Shown here: in pieces, positions 25,741 to 35,948 of the stretch | Layout: every line of letters starts with the position of its first letter | Position numbering within the stretch: position 1 is the first letter of the stretch | Origin: Methylocaldum sp002005105 | GTDB taxonomy: Bacteria; Pseudomonadota; Gammaproteobacteria; Methylococcales; Methylococcaceae | NCBI RefSeq assembly: GCF_051027545.1 | Contig: NZ_CP194902.1 | Location: 186,001 to 250,000 of the forward strand | Length of the DNA: 64,000 bases | Direction of reading: 5' to 3' | Program-made: the position numbers and the translations under genes | Notes under the pieces: generated by a model | The model's database searches: none | What the model was told of the DNA's origin: nothing | Seen by the model: only the letters and a program-made list of their open reading frames with translations

Positions 25741-27396
25741 TTACCGCCCCTGCCGCCTCCATCGATCGACGATGCCCTCGATGTCTAAATCTTCCGGACC
25801 GGACTTCCACGCCGAATAGAAATCCGCGTCGTTGCTGTTGGGCGTCGGGTCGGGCTTATAAATCTGGGTCCGGGTAGGGAGTGGGATGGCCTCGCCGAGG
25901 ATCATGGCCTCGCCCCGGCTGAGAGACGTCAGGATATCGACCAAATCGGACTCGCCCTCCGGCACCAGCTTGCGCACATAGTCCTGGTCGTCGGGATTGG
26001 TAATGCGCAGGCAGATGTACGTGCCGCATTGCGACAATACCGTTTCCGACAACTCGTGGGGCCGCTGACTGATAACCCCCAAACCGACACCGTACTTGCG
26101 CCCTTCCTTGGCGATCCGCTCCATGGTCTTGCGAGTGCCTTCAAACTGGGTGTTGGACTCACGGGGAATATAGGCATGAGCTTCTTCGCAGACCAGGAGA
26201 ATGGGAAACTCTCGGTTGAACGGGTTCCAGTAATTGAACTCGAAGGCCAAGCGCCCGATCTGCGCGGAAACGGTCGGACGCACGTCGAAAGGTACCGGGC
26301 TCAAGTCGATAATCGTGATCTGACATTTGGGGTCGCCCAATCCGACGAAATCCCGCAGCAGCCCGGGCAGACTCTCCGAGCGGTTCCGTCTTACCGGATT
26401 GAGCAGAAAATCATAGCGCACGTCATTGAGCCGGCTCAGCAGCTTGACCAGAAACTCGTCGAACTGGCCGAACAGCGGGCCTTTGGTCTTGCCGAAATCG
26501 GTGCGGAATTCATTGGCTTCCTTGAAGCTGTCGTAAACCTCCTGTAACGAGAAATAAATTGGCGAGTCGAGCGAGATTGTTTCCAAATCCAGGGATTTCG
26601 CCGATTTTTTCTTCAACTCGTAAATCGTCTCGCGCAGGAAAGCAGTCTGTATGGCAGCTCCCGGGTCGTTGCGATCGATCAGCAGGTCGAGCAACTCGGC
26701 GAAAGTCATCAGCCAATAAGGAATTTCCAGGGCTCGGGCGTCGAGATAACGCGTCTGTTCCGGCTTAAAGGCGGAATGGAGAGCCCTGCTCCTATCCTTC
26801 CAGCAATATTCGCCGTGCAAATCGAGCAGGATGATATGCGCGTTGGGCATGGCATCGACCATGCACTGAATCAAACTTGCCACCGACCATGACTTGCCGG
26901 AGCCGGACTGCCCGAGAATAGCGAAATGGCGACTGCACAAAGCCGACGGATCCAGGTAAACGCCGGTCGAGGGATGGCTGCGGAGATAGCCGGGATTGAA
27001 CCGATACTGCCGGTAATTCGCGAAAATCGAATCGATCTCGTCCTCGGCCACGATGTGCACTTCGGCGCCGGGTGTCGGAAAATGCCTTACACCGCGCTGG
27101 AACACGCCTTCATCGGTAATTTGTCCGAGCGGCGTAAGCGCGACCAGGCTGCCGGCCGCGGAACGGCATATTCGACCACCGGAACGATCTGCTTCTACAT
27201 GATTGATCAGCGCCAAGGATCGAAAACCGTGCTGACGGATCGATACGTAAGATCCCGGTTGTCCGACCACTTTGAGCTCACCGTCCACCGACACAGTCGG
27301 GCAAAAGCCTTCTTCCTCGCTCAATAGCTTGGCTACGAATTGACCGTTGCGAACTTCCAGCAAATGACCAATCAGTGTATCGGTGTGTTCGGACAT
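25741..27396 (-). CDS. HerA-type (DUF87) hexameric ATPase, stand-alone
   Basis: Predicted FtsK/HerA-superfamily DNA translocase. The 551 residues begin with a region of beta-rich character (about 1-130, HAS-barrel-like) followed by the ATPase: Walker A GQSGSGKS at residues 162-169, a hydrophobic strand then LDLHGEY, the Walker B-like ILLVCEEAHAYIPRES, and RKYGVGLGVISQRPHELSE, which carries the sensor/arginine region of the family. Archaeal HerA works with the nuclease NurA in end resection; bacterial relatives pair with Sir2, DUF4297 or other effectors in anti-phage defence. No such partner is adjacent here: the gene is flanked by a hairpin array and a divergent chemoreceptor. The specific function is therefore unknown. 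Confidence 0.85.
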   Translation of the reverse strand: MSEHTDTLIGHLLEVRNGQFVAKLLSEEEGFCPTVSVDGELKVVGQPGSYVSIRQHGFRSLALINHVEADRSGGRICRSAAGSLVALTPLGQITDEGVFQRGVRHFPTPGAEVHIVAEDEIDSIFANYRQYRFNPGYLRSHPSTGVYLDPSALCSRHFAILGQSGSGKSWSVASLIQCMVDAMPNAHIILLDLHGEYCWKDRSRALHSAFKPEQTRYLDARALEIPYWLMTFAELLDLLIDRNDPGAAIQTAFLRETIYELKKKSAKSLDLETISLDSPIYFSLQEVYDSFKEANEFRTDFGKTKGPLFGQFDEFLVKLLSRLNDVRYDFLLNPVRRNRSESLPGLLRDFVGLGDPKCQITIIDLSPVPFDVRPTVSAQIGRLAFEFNYWNPFNREFPILLVCEEAHAYIPRESNTQFEGTRKTMERIAKEGRKYGVGLGVISQRPHELSETVLSQCGTYICLRITNPDDQDYVRKLVPEGESDLVDILTSLSRGEAMILGEAIPLPTRTQIYKPDPTPNSNDADFYSAWKSGPEDLDIEGIVDRWRRQGR

Positions 27397-27840
27397 AACG
27401 GACCCCTAAAAAGCGCCTGTAAGAAAACCGGAGCCTCCAGCCGGTTCGGTCCGACGGCTGGGAGCCGCCGCTCGCTCCGATCCCGACAGTCACTGTAGAA
27501 CTTCTGGAGAACTGGCCCAAAAGTTAGACCAGTTCGGCGAATATGCGAATCGGGCCGGTGCGATTCGGCCTGCGCCGCCGCTCTTGGCGCCGCCCACCTC
27601 CTGCTATCCGAACTGCCTCGCTGGCAGTACACGAACCAGGAAAACGACCCAGCGCCAAAAATAAGAAATTTCTTGTTTCCTCCCACCTATACTCTAGGCC
27701 GTCATCCCCATGGTCCCCGGATTTTTCCTAACACCAGCGCGGATGGGCTTTTCGCAACGTGAACGAACCCTGCCTCGACGATGCAAACGGAACGCGCGCC
27801 CGCGCTTTGCCTGCCGAGCGGACTGAACAAAGGCTTCTCT
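27397..27840. other. 444 bp divergent intergenic region
   Basis: Lies between the HerA-like gene (minus) and the chemoreceptor (plus), so it should hold both promoters. I see an imperfect GC-rich inverted repeat at about 27428-27469, a 7 bp inverted repeat CGAATCG/CGATTCG near 27546-27567, and a perfect 12 bp palindrome AAGAAATTTCTT at 27663-27674. No flagellar sigma-28 box is convincing. Short frames on both strands have no ribosome binding sites or recognisable content. Confidence 0.4.
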
Positions 27841-29418
27841 ATGAAAATCAATCTTCCCGTCACTGCAAACGAATCGACGTATCCCGCCGCTACACAACTG
27901 ATCTCGACTACCAATTTAAAGGGAATCATCACTTACGCGAACAAGGACTTTCAGACAGTCGCCGGGTTCACCGAACAGGAGCTATTGAATAAGAACCACA
28001 ATATCGTTCGACATCCGGATATGCCGCCGGAAGCGTTCGCCGATCTCTGGACCACCTTGAAAAACCGGACCCCTTGGATGGGCATCGTCAAAAATCGATG
28101 TAAGAACGGCGACTATTACTGGGTGGACGCATTCGTTATGCCGATGCTGGATAAAGACCGCATAATCGGCTACGAATCGGTGAGGGTGAGTCCTTCACGG
28201 GAGTACGTTGCTAGGGCCGAAGCGCTCTACCGGTCGTTCCGCGAAAAAAAGTTCAAGCTGCCTTCGCTGCTCCGATTGAGCTTCTCGGCGAAAGCGTTCG
28301 TCGGATTTCTCGTCGCCACGGCACCCCTGCTAGCTCTCGGTTTTACCGGAGCCGGCGCGCAACCCGCGTTTTATGCGGCAGCCGCCGTCAGTATGGCCCT
28401 CTCGTTATTCATGGCACGTCTTCTCACACGGCCGCTCACCCAGGCTGCGAATTTCTCCAAGCAGTTCATCGACAACGGCATCGCCCGAAAGGTCTATGCC
28501 GGAAGAGATGATGAAGTGGGCCAATTGCAGACCGCTATCGTCTCCTTGCAGGCTAGGCTGCGAACCGTAATCGGGCGCTTCGATGACGCCGCCGCCCGGC
28601 TCCAGGACATGGCGACTCACGCCCGGCAGGCTGCGGCCCAGACCAGCAACGACCTCACCCATCAGCAGTCGGAGATCGCCATGGTAGCGACGGCCGTCGA
28701 TGAAATGACGGCAACCGTTCAGAGCATTGCCCGCAATGCCGCAGAAGCCGCTTCCGCAGCCGACCGCGCGACCCATGCAGCCGGCAAGGGCAAACATGCC
28801 GTGGGGCAGACCAGCGTTGCAATCGACGACTTGGCCCATGAGGTCGAGAATGCCGCACAGGTGATAGAAAAACTGGAACAAGAAAGCAGAGGCATCGATG
28901 TCGTAGTCAACGTGATCCGCGACATCGCCGATCAAACCAATCTGTTGGCCTTGAACGCCGCCATCGAGGCTGCGCGCGCGGGCGAGCGGGGACGCGGTTT
29001 CGCGGTCGTTGCCGAAGAAGTACGCAAGCTGGCGTCCACCACCCAGAGTTCGACCCGGGAAATCCAGAAAATCGTCGAGCGGCTGCAGAAAGAAGCCCAG
29101 GAAGCCACCGCCGTTATGGAGAAAGGCCGCCGGCAAGCTCAAGTGAGCGTGCAACAGGCGGAGGTCTGCAATGAAACGCTTTCCGAGATCACGCGAGCGA
29201 TTGAAGAAATCAAGGATATGAATGTGCAGGTAGCAAGTGCCGTGGAGGAGCAATCCTGCGTCACTCAAGAAATCATGCGCAACGTTGAAAACATCAACCA
29301 AAAAACCAAGAACATCGCGAAAGAGGCTGAGCGGACCGCCAACACTAGTGAACAAGCGTTACAGTTGGCTGTGGATCTTGAAAACCTCATGAACCGTTTC
29401 GCCCAGGCCGACGAATGA
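27841..29418 (+). CDS. Aer-like methyl-accepting chemotaxis/aerotaxis receptor with N-terminal PAS domain
   Basis: Membrane-anchored sensory receptor that signals through CheA/CheW. The ATG at 27841 has AAAGG 7 nt upstream and gives 525 residues; the frame extends 20 codons further upstream. The PAS domain (about 15-125) has Aer-like features: ANKDFQTVAGFTEQELLNKNHN, RHPDMPPEAFADLW and KNGDYYWVDAFVMP. Two hydrophobic segments (about 155-200) form a membrane hairpin with no periplasmic ligand domain, followed by HAMP-like sequence and a long helical signalling domain with the conserved tip DQTNLLALNAAIEAARAGE. By analogy with Aer it may bind FAD and sense redox state or oxygen. Its stop overlaps the start of the next gene by 4 nt (ATGA). 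Confidence 0.93.
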   Translation: MKINLPVTANESTYPAATQLISTTNLKGIITYANKDFQTVAGFTEQELLNKNHNIVRHPDMPPEAFADLWTTLKNRTPWMGIVKNRCKNGDYYWVDAFVMPMLDKDRIIGYESVRVSPSREYVARAEALYRSFREKKFKLPSLLRLSFSAKAFVGFLVATAPLLALGFTGAGAQPAFYAAAAVSMALSLFMARLLTRPLTQAANFSKQFIDNGIARKVYAGRDDEVGQLQTAIVSLQARLRTVIGRFDDAAARLQDMATHARQAAAQTSNDLTHQQSEIAMVATAVDEMTATVQSIARNAAEAASAADRATHAAGKGKHAVGQTSVAIDDLAHEVENAAQVIEKLEQESRGIDVVVNVIRDIADQTNLLALNAAIEAARAGERGRGFAVVAEEVRKLASTTQSSTREIQKIVERLQKEAQEATAVMEKGRRQAQVSVQQAEVCNETLSEITRAIEEIKDMNVQVASAVEEQSCVTQEIMRNVENINQKTKNIAKEAERTANTSEQALQLAVDLENLMNRFAQADE

Positions 29419-32108
29419 GCGATTCGACTAACCATCCAATCGGACGCTCGAGACTTTGCGCACGGGAAGCATTAACCGATCAACTGACAAGAGCAAAAGC
29501 CGACGACCGGCCATCACGAGAGGAGCTTGTGCCGGGCTGTATCTATAGCGTTTTCGATGTCCTCCCCGCTGGGATAAGTCTCTTTCTGGGACTCGTATCG
29601 AGCGAACAAATCGCCCGGAATCCGGACCAGATACTGGCGGACTTGGTGGTTGACCCGATTCCGGCCCCTGTCCATGAAAACACGCCGCTCGAAATCGTGA
29701 AAAACCGGCTGAAAAACGAGCACCTGGCGGCTCTAGCGGTTTTCAACGATAGCGGTGATTTTATCGGAGCCGTAACCCGAACCAGCCTGATTGACGCGCT
29801 CCTGAAGCGCGAAAAGGAACTTTTGTCGGATGCATCGCATCGCCATGCCGAATTGTCGACGAATCGCGACCCTTCGCCATCCTGGTCCGAGCAGCTGAGG
29901 TCGCTTAGCCTAGCGACCCGCTCCTTGCTGCGGATCATGAATACGATAAAGCTGGAACGGCATCTATTGGAAAGCTCTCTCGAATATCTGACCCGTCTGT
30001 TATCGGCGCGCTACGGGGCGATTGGAATTTTCGACGAGCAAGGCCAACTCGCCGAATTCATCTACACCGGTTTGAGCGAAGAACAGGCGCAGCGCATCGA
30101 ACACTGGCCGGAAGGAAAGGGACTGCTGGGGAGGGCGCTGGCCCGGAATCAGTTTCTGCGGCTGCAGAATCTGCACGAGCACCCGCATGCGGCGGGATTT
30201 CCGCCGGGCCACCCGCCCATGCGCAATCTTCTCGCCGTCTCGATTTCCCACAACGGAGAGACGTATGGGCGCCTCTATCTCTGCGATAAGACCGACGGCG
30301 GGTTCTTCGACGGGGACGACGAACTTCTCGTCGCCACCTTTGCAGATACTTTAGCCTTGGCAATCCGGAATATCTGGAACAAAGAAGGACGCCGGCGCGC
30401 CGAAGAACAGCTTCGAATCGCCGCCAGCGTGTTCGAAACCAGTTCGGAAGGCATCCTCATCACCGACGCCAAAGCCAATATCGTGATGGTGAATCGTGCG
30501 CTGACCACCATCACCGGCTACTCGAAAGACGAGGTGATAGGACGCAAACCTTCGATGTTCAGTTCCGGACGGCACGACCGGCAATTCTATCGCCAAATGT
30601 GGCTCAGCCTGGATGAATCCGGCCAATGGCAGGGCGAAATCTGGAATAAACGGAAGAGCGGCGAGATCTACCCGGAATGGCTGAGCATCACTGCATTGAA
30701 GGACGACGGACATCAAGTCATTCGCTACATAGGTGTATTCGCCGATCTAAGCTCCCGAAAATTTACGAATTCTCTCGTCGATCAGCTGATCAATCACGAC
30801 CATCTAACCGAACTTCCTAACCGACTGATGTTCCGCAATCACCTGAAAAAAGCCATCCTCAGGGCGCATGGCGAACGCAAGCAGGCGGCGTTGCTGTACC
30901 TCGACATCGACCGCTTCAAGACCATCAACGATACTTTCGGCCACCAGATCGGCGACCGCCTGCTGCAACAGGTTGCCGAGCGGCTGACAAAGTGCTTGCG
31001 TGAAAATGGACGCACCCGCCGAGGCGACATCGTTGCAAGGCTGGGCGGCGATGAATTTGCACTTATTGTCAACGACCTGGGTGGCCCAGACGATGCGAAC
31101 AAAATCGCCCAGCGGGTGTTGGAGGCATTTACGGAACCTTTTCTGTTTGGCGATCGTACACGCCGCATTACCGTGACCATCGGCATCGCTTTGAGCCCCC
31201 GCGATGCCGAAAACGTCGACGACTTGATCCGCCACGCCGATTTGGCGATGTACGATGCCAAGCACCAAGGCCGGAACACCTATCAGTTCTATTCCGGCAA
31301 AATCCACGAGAAAAACAGCACGCGGCTGGATTTGGAAAACGACTTATACAACGCCCTGGAGCGAAGAGAATTCTCGCTTCATTATCAACCTCAGGTTGAC
31401 CTACGAAACGGCCGCATCGTCAGCATGGAGGCGCTCATCCGCTGGAATCACCCGGACCGCGGCATGATTCCTCCAGACCAGTTCGTGCCGCTTTTGGAAG
31501 ACACCGGCCTGATTAATCCGGTCGGAGATTGGGTACTCGAGCAGGCCTGTCGGGACTGTCTTCAGTTCGGGAAAATCCTGGGAACCGATCTCAGCGTCTC
31601 GGTGAACCTATCCGGCCATCAATTCCGGAATAACCTCACCAAGATCATCGGGTACATTCTGTCACGCGTCGGTCTTTCGCCGTCACGGCTCAAACTGGAG
31701 CTGACCGAAAGCCTCGCGATGCAGCAGGTGCAAGAGACCATCGCCGTGTTGGATCAGCTGGCCGACATGGGGATCGACGTGCTGATCGACGACTTCGGCA
31801 CCGGTTATTCCTCGCTAAGCTACCTGAGGCAATTCAAAATTTCCGCCCTTAAGATCGACAAATCCTTCATCGCCGGCGCGTGTTTGGAGAACGATAACGG
31901 AAAAATCATTCGAGCGATCATCGGTTTGGCCCACAATCTCAACCTGCAGGTCGTTGCCGAGGGAGTAGAATCGCCCGAACAACTCGAATTTCTCCGCAGC
32001 CACCATTGCCATTTTGGCCAGGGCTATTTGTTCGGCCGGCCGCTGCCGCTTTCAGAGATCGCCCAATTGGCAGGGCGCCGCATGGATCGCAGTGGCCCGT
32101 TGAACTGA
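29415..32108 (+). CDS. Multi-sensor diguanylate cyclase/phosphodiesterase (CBS-like, GAF, PAS, GGDEF, EAL)
   Basis: Cytoplasmic c-di-GMP enzyme of 897 residues with no membrane segment. Domains in order: a CBS-like segment (about 75-130, TPLEIVKNRLKNEHLAALAV), GAF (about 180-320), PAS (about 335-450, EGILITDAKANIVMVNRALT), GGDEF (about 475-625) and EAL (about 645-885). The cyclase site GGDEF is intact and preceded by a product-inhibition I-site (RRGD, five residues upstream). The phosphodiesterase signature EAL (MEALIRW), the DDFGTGYSSL motif and the late EGVES motif are all present, so both activities may be real. Translation is coupled to the Aer-like receptor by a 4 nt overlap, hinting that both respond to one cue controlling motility. 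Confidence 0.95.
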   Translation: MSDSTNHPIGRSRLCAREALTDQLTRAKADDRPSREELVPGCIYSVFDVLPAGISLFLGLVSSEQIARNPDQILADLVVDPIPAPVHENTPLEIVKNRLKNEHLAALAVFNDSGDFIGAVTRTSLIDALLKREKELLSDASHRHAELSTNRDPSPSWSEQLRSLSLATRSLLRIMNTIKLERHLLESSLEYLTRLLSARYGAIGIFDEQGQLAEFIYTGLSEEQAQRIEHWPEGKGLLGRALARNQFLRLQNLHEHPHAAGFPPGHPPMRNLLAVSISHNGETYGRLYLCDKTDGGFFDGDDELLVATFADTLALAIRNIWNKEGRRRAEEQLRIAASVFETSSEGILITDAKANIVMVNRALTTITGYSKDEVIGRKPSMFSSGRHDRQFYRQMWLSLDESGQWQGEIWNKRKSGEIYPEWLSITALKDDGHQVIRYIGVFADLSSRKFTNSLVDQLINHDHLTELPNRLMFRNHLKKAILRAHGERKQAALLYLDIDRFKTINDTFGHQIGDRLLQQVAERLTKCLRENGRTRRGDIVARLGGDEFALIVNDLGGPDDANKIAQRVLEAFTEPFLFGDRTRRITVTIGIALSPRDAENVDDLIRHADLAMYDAKHQGRNTYQFYSGKIHEKNSTRLDLENDLYNALERREFSLHYQPQVDLRNGRIVSMEALIRWNHPDRGMIPPDQFVPLLEDTGLINPVGDWVLEQACRDCLQFGKILGTDLSVSVNLSGHQFRNNLTKIIGYILSRVGLSPSRLKLELTESLAMQQVQETIAVLDQLADMGIDVLIDDFGTGYSSLSYLRQFKISALKIDKSFIAGACLENDNGKIIRAIIGLAHNLNLQVVAEGVESPEQLEFLRSHHCHFGQGYLFGRPLPLSEIAQLAGRRMDRSGPLN

Positions 32109-32154
32109 CAAGAATCTTGGACCAATTCCTAATCGCTCCCGGAACTGCCTGCCG

Positions 32155-32904
32155 TCAGCCTTGAATCCGATACCACGCCAGGCCGATCCATTCGTGAAAT
32201 GCGAAGGCGCTGTTGGTTATGGCCCGATAGCTGGGTACAAAATCGATCGGCCTGAGGCGGTCCGTCGGCACATATCCCGTTCCGGCAGGGACCACTTCCA
32301 AGCCTTCCCGCTCGAACTCCGGAACCGCTCGCGGCAGATGCCAGGAATGGCTAACGAGATAAATCCGGCGTATGCCTGCTTGCCTGAGAATCGGCGCGGA
32401 GAATCGGCCATTCTCTCTCGTACTTAGGGACCTGCTTTCGACCCAGCGGACCGGGACGCCGAACTCGTTCTCCAAAATCGAGCGCATGATAGGACCTTCC
32501 GCCGCGTAGCCTTCGGGCGCGCCGCCGGTGACCAAGATCGGTTTTCCGGTCTTGCGGCACAAGGACGCTCCGTATCGAATCCTTTCCAGAGTGCGATCAT
32601 TGACGGTTGCATCGCCGCCATACTCCGGTGCATTCGACCGAATGCCCCCGCCGAGAATCACGATGGCTTCCGCATCGCGGTCGACGGCAGGCAGAGGCGG
32701 AACCTGGAGCGTAGCCAACAGACAGTTGGACACGTAAGGTATCGACAGCAGCCCCAATCCGAAAAGGCCGACGGCGATCAAACCGCGGCCCAGCCGAGGC
32801 CGCATCTTGAGCTGCCAGAAACCGATTGCTCCGATAACGAGCATGTTGAGCGGAGGCAACAGCAACGCAGCGAAAAGATTGGTAATAGACCAGTTCCAGT
32901 TCAT
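32155..32904 (-). CDS. YdcF/ElyC-family membrane protein (DUF218)
   Basis: Protein of 249 residues with two N-terminal hydrophobic segments (about residues 8-28 and 38-58) and a DUF218 domain, seen in AEAIVILGGGIRSNAPEYG, LERIRYGASLCRKTGKPILVTGGAP, and VESRSLSTRENGRFSA, ending in YLVSHSWHLPRAV. E. coli relatives ElyC, SanA and YdcF affect envelope integrity; ElyC influences peptidoglycan or lipid carrier metabolism. The exact reaction is not known. It converges with the GGDEF/EAL gene (46 nt between stop codons) and is divergent from prsT. Confidence 0.88.
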   Translation of the reverse strand: MNWNWSITNLFAALLLPPLNMLVIGAIGFWQLKMRPRLGRGLIAVGLFGLGLLSIPYVSNCLLATLQVPPLPAVDRDAEAIVILGGGIRSNAPEYGGDATVNDRTLERIRYGASLCRKTGKPILVTGGAPEGYAAEGPIMRSILENEFGVPVRWVESRSLSTRENGRFSAPILRQAGIRRIYLVSHSWHLPRAVPEFEREGLEVVPAGTGYVPTDRLRPIDFVPSYRAITNSAFAFHEWIGLAWYRIQG

Positions 32905-33107
32905 GATATGACTATATTTATGAAAAGAGACAGCAGAACGTATTAGCGGACATCGGGGACGGGATAGCCGCTAGAATCAGAAGAAAAGCACGAAAATTCC
33001 AGGCTGCGTTTTTCCGCTTCCTCTCGTCCGGCTCGTAATATTTTTCAACTGCTCTTCTATCATTGAGAGCTCAGATCCAATCCACTTATTGTTGTCGAGA
33101 CCATTTC

Positions 33108-35948
33108 ATGCAATCGATCAAGGCTCGAGTCTTTAAGCCGTTTGTATTTCTTAAAGTTCAAATGGCTTATGTTTTTGTGGCCGTCCTGCTAACGTCTCCT
33201 GTTTCCCGGGCCGAAACCCAGAGTGCCTCCGCTTTTTATGAAGACGCCTTGGTTTATTACAACAAGGAGGATTACAACACTGCGGTGATTCAACTGAAGA
33301 ATGCTCTACAGTTATCACCTGGACTACCTTCGGCTCATCTGCTTCTGGGACTCTCTTATCTCAAACTAGGAAACGGAGAACTAGCGGCCGAGGAACTGCT
33401 TAACGCCAATCGCCTGGGCGCGGATCGCTCCTTGACCGTAGTGCCACTCGCCCAGGCCCTACTAACGCAGATGAAGTACCACGATCTGCTCGCGACGGTG
33501 TCGGCCGAAGGTTTTCCACCGGAGCTTCGGTCCGAGATTCTCGCTCTACGCGGACAAGCTTATACGGAGGTGCGGGATTTCGAAGCAGCGGCGGCGAGTT
33601 TCCGGGAGGCAGGGAAACTCGATCCGAAAGCCGTTTCGCCATTGGTTGGGCAGGGAACCCTGCTCTTGCGGCGAGGCATGGTGGACGACGCCGAAAAGAT
33701 CGCAGCAGAAGCCGTATCCCGCGATGCGACCAATGCCGATGGCTGGAATCTCAAGGCGTCGATCAGTCACGCCAAGGGGCAACATGAACAAGCCATAGAA
33801 GAATATGGCCGCGTGATCGACCTAGAACCGAAGCACTACGAGGCCCGACTCGCCCGCGCCGGCCTGCTGTTCGAGCTGGGCAAGAACGATCATACTTCGG
33901 AAGACCTGAATTTTCTGCGAAAGACGCAACCCTTCGAGCCTAGGGCCAACTACCTTTACGCGCTGTTAATGGCGCGTAACGGTGCGCCCGAAGCTGCGAA
34001 AACCGCGTTGAACGAAACTGTAACCGTTATCGATGGACTCGATACGCAAGTCGTAAGGGGAAAACCTACTTTATTGCTGGTGGCGGGGTTATCTAATTAC
34101 AACCTGCGCCACTTCGAAAAAGCTCGTGAATTCCTGACCCACTATTTCGGGCAATATCCAGGCCATGCAGAAGTCGCCGAAGCGCTCGGCTCGGTGCTGG
34201 TGGAGCAAAGAGACCATAACGAGGCTATCCGTATCCTCAGCCAGGCACTCAAGTACCATCCCGATCATTTCCGCTTGCTGTATTTGCTCGGCACCGCTTA
34301 CATGCACAAAGGCCAGCATTCGGACGCGATCACCGCACTCGAGAAAGCGAGCCAAGCCAGCGGCGGTTTAGCGGAGGTCAAAACCCAGTTGGCATTTAGC
34401 CGCTTGGGAACGAGTCAGCAGAACATCGGTATCAGCGAACTGAGATCCATTCTCGAGAACGATCCCGGCCAGCGCCCAGCGGCAATCGCGCTCGGTGTGC
34501 TGTACCTAAAACGGGGGCAGCCAGCGGAAGCCGTGAAGATTCTGACAAAGTCGCTGGAGCGAGAACCGAATAACCTGACGCTGATCAACATGCTGGCGGC
34601 GGCCCAAATGGCATCCGGGGAGCGCGATTCAGCCCGGAAGAATTTCGAAAAAGCGCTCTCAAAAGACGCCAGCTTTCTTCCTTCGCTGATTAATCTCGGC
34701 AAGTTAGATCTAATCGAAGGGAAAATCGAGCAAGCCGAAAATCGCTTCTTGGGTATTCTTCGAGAACGGCCCCAGGATACGCAGACCATGATCCAACTCG
34801 CTGCGCTGGAGGATGCCCGCGGACGCAGCACCGAGGCTCTACGGTGGCTCGAAAAAGCGCGAGCCGCCGATAACAAGGCCATACACATCAAACTCAAACT
34901 GATCGACAGGTATCTAGGAGTCCGCGATACCCAAAAAGCACTCGCTGTGGCTCAGGAAGCGGAAACGATAGCTCCCGACAATTTGGACGTTTTGACGGCG
35001 TCCGCCCGCTGTCAGCTTGCCCTTGGTAAAAAACCGGTCGCGCAAGTTATCTTGCAGAAGATAGCCCGCTCGGCATTCAACGATGCCGAGCGATTGTTTA
35101 AAACGGCTGGATTGCAAATCGCTGCGGATGCCGTGAGCGACGCAATCTGGTCTCTCGAAAGCGCCGCCCGCGCCAACCCGGATTATCTTCCCGTCCAGGC
35201 GGCTTTGGTGGAGACTTACCTAAAATCTGGGATAACCGAAAAAGCCATCGAAGTAGTAGAGAATCTGCACAACCGACATCCCGACCTCGCTTTGAGCGAT
35301 CAACTGACGGGCGACATTCGGATGCATCAATCCCAATACGCCGAGGCCATTGTCAGTTATCGATCCGCCTTCCAGAAGAACCAAGATTCACTGGGCGCCG
35401 TCAGGCTCTATCAGGCGCAAAGACTGGCGGGGAAAGGCGAGGAAGCGTTCCGTTTCCTGGAGCAATGGGTAAGTTCCCACTCGGAGGATTTCAATTCGAT
35501 GCAAGCCCTCGCCGAGGGCTATCTCCAGGCTGGGAAACAGGCTGAGGCGATCGGGTATTTCGAACGGATTCTCAAAAGATACCCGGACTACCCGCCTACC
35601 TTAAACAACCTGGCTGTTCTCTATTCGAATGCAAACGACCCGAGAGCTTTGAAGCTCGCGGAACGAGCCCACAAAGCGGCTCCGGACAACCCCTCGGTGA
35701 ACGACACGATCGGATGGATTCTCGTGCGACAGGGAAAGCCTGCCGAAGGATTGCCCTACTTGCGGAACGCCCATATTCGTTCGTCGTCCGACCCCGAAAT
35801 CCGTTACCACACTGCCGTCGCCTTGGATGCACTGGGCCGGAGAAAAGAGGCCCTTAACGAGCTAAACGAAGCTTTACGTGCGAATACGATGTTCGATGAG
35901 ATCGAAGACGCGAAGAAATTACAGGCTAAGCTGCAGGATCATCGGTAA
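33108..35948 (+). CDS. prsT: PEP-CTERM system TPR-repeat lipoprotein-like protein PrsT
   Basis: Large exported tetratricopeptide-repeat protein of the PEP-CTERM/exosortase system. I take the ATG at 33108 (MQSIKARVFKPFVF), giving 946 residues; the frame continues upstream to a TTG and a further ATG lies at 33162. A hydrophobic segment with cleavage after SPVSRA (about residue 40) fits export. From about residue 45 to the end TPR units repeat, for instance EDYNTAVIQLKNALQLSPGL, GQHEQAIEEYGRVIDLEPKH and GQPAEAVKILTKSLEREPNN. Its length, repeat content and position before a PEP-CTERM protein match PrsT, which usually accompanies exosortase and exopolysaccharide genes; no exosortase lies in this window. 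Confidence 0.88.
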   Translation: MQSIKARVFKPFVFLKVQMAYVFVAVLLTSPVSRAETQSASAFYEDALVYYNKEDYNTAVIQLKNALQLSPGLPSAHLLLGLSYLKLGNGELAAEELLNANRLGADRSLTVVPLAQALLTQMKYHDLLATVSAEGFPPELRSEILALRGQAYTEVRDFEAAAASFREAGKLDPKAVSPLVGQGTLLLRRGMVDDAEKIAAEAVSRDATNADGWNLKASISHAKGQHEQAIEEYGRVIDLEPKHYEARLARAGLLFELGKNDHTSEDLNFLRKTQPFEPRANYLYALLMARNGAPEAAKTALNETVTVIDGLDTQVVRGKPTLLLVAGLSNYNLRHFEKAREFLTHYFGQYPGHAEVAEALGSVLVEQRDHNEAIRILSQALKYHPDHFRLLYLLGTAYMHKGQHSDAITALEKASQASGGLAEVKTQLAFSRLGTSQQNIGISELRSILENDPGQRPAAIALGVLYLKRGQPAEAVKILTKSLEREPNNLTLINMLAAAQMASGERDSARKNFEKALSKDASFLPSLINLGKLDLIEGKIEQAENRFLGILRERPQDTQTMIQLAALEDARGRSTEALRWLEKARAADNKAIHIKLKLIDRYLGVRDTQKALAVAQEAETIAPDNLDVLTASARCQLALGKKPVAQVILQKIARSAFNDAERLFKTAGLQIAADAVSDAIWSLESAARANPDYLPVQAALVETYLKSGITEKAIEVVENLHNRHPDLALSDQLTGDIRMHQSQYAEAIVSYRSAFQKNQDSLGAVRLYQAQRLAGKGEEAFRFLEQWVSSHSEDFNSMQALAEGYLQAGKQAEAIGYFERILKRYPDYPPTLNNLAVLYSNANDPRALKLAERAHKAAPDNPSVNDTIGWILVRQGKPAEGLPYLRNAHIRSSSDPEIRYHTAVALDALGRRKEALNELNEALRANTMFDEIEDAKKLQAKLQDHR

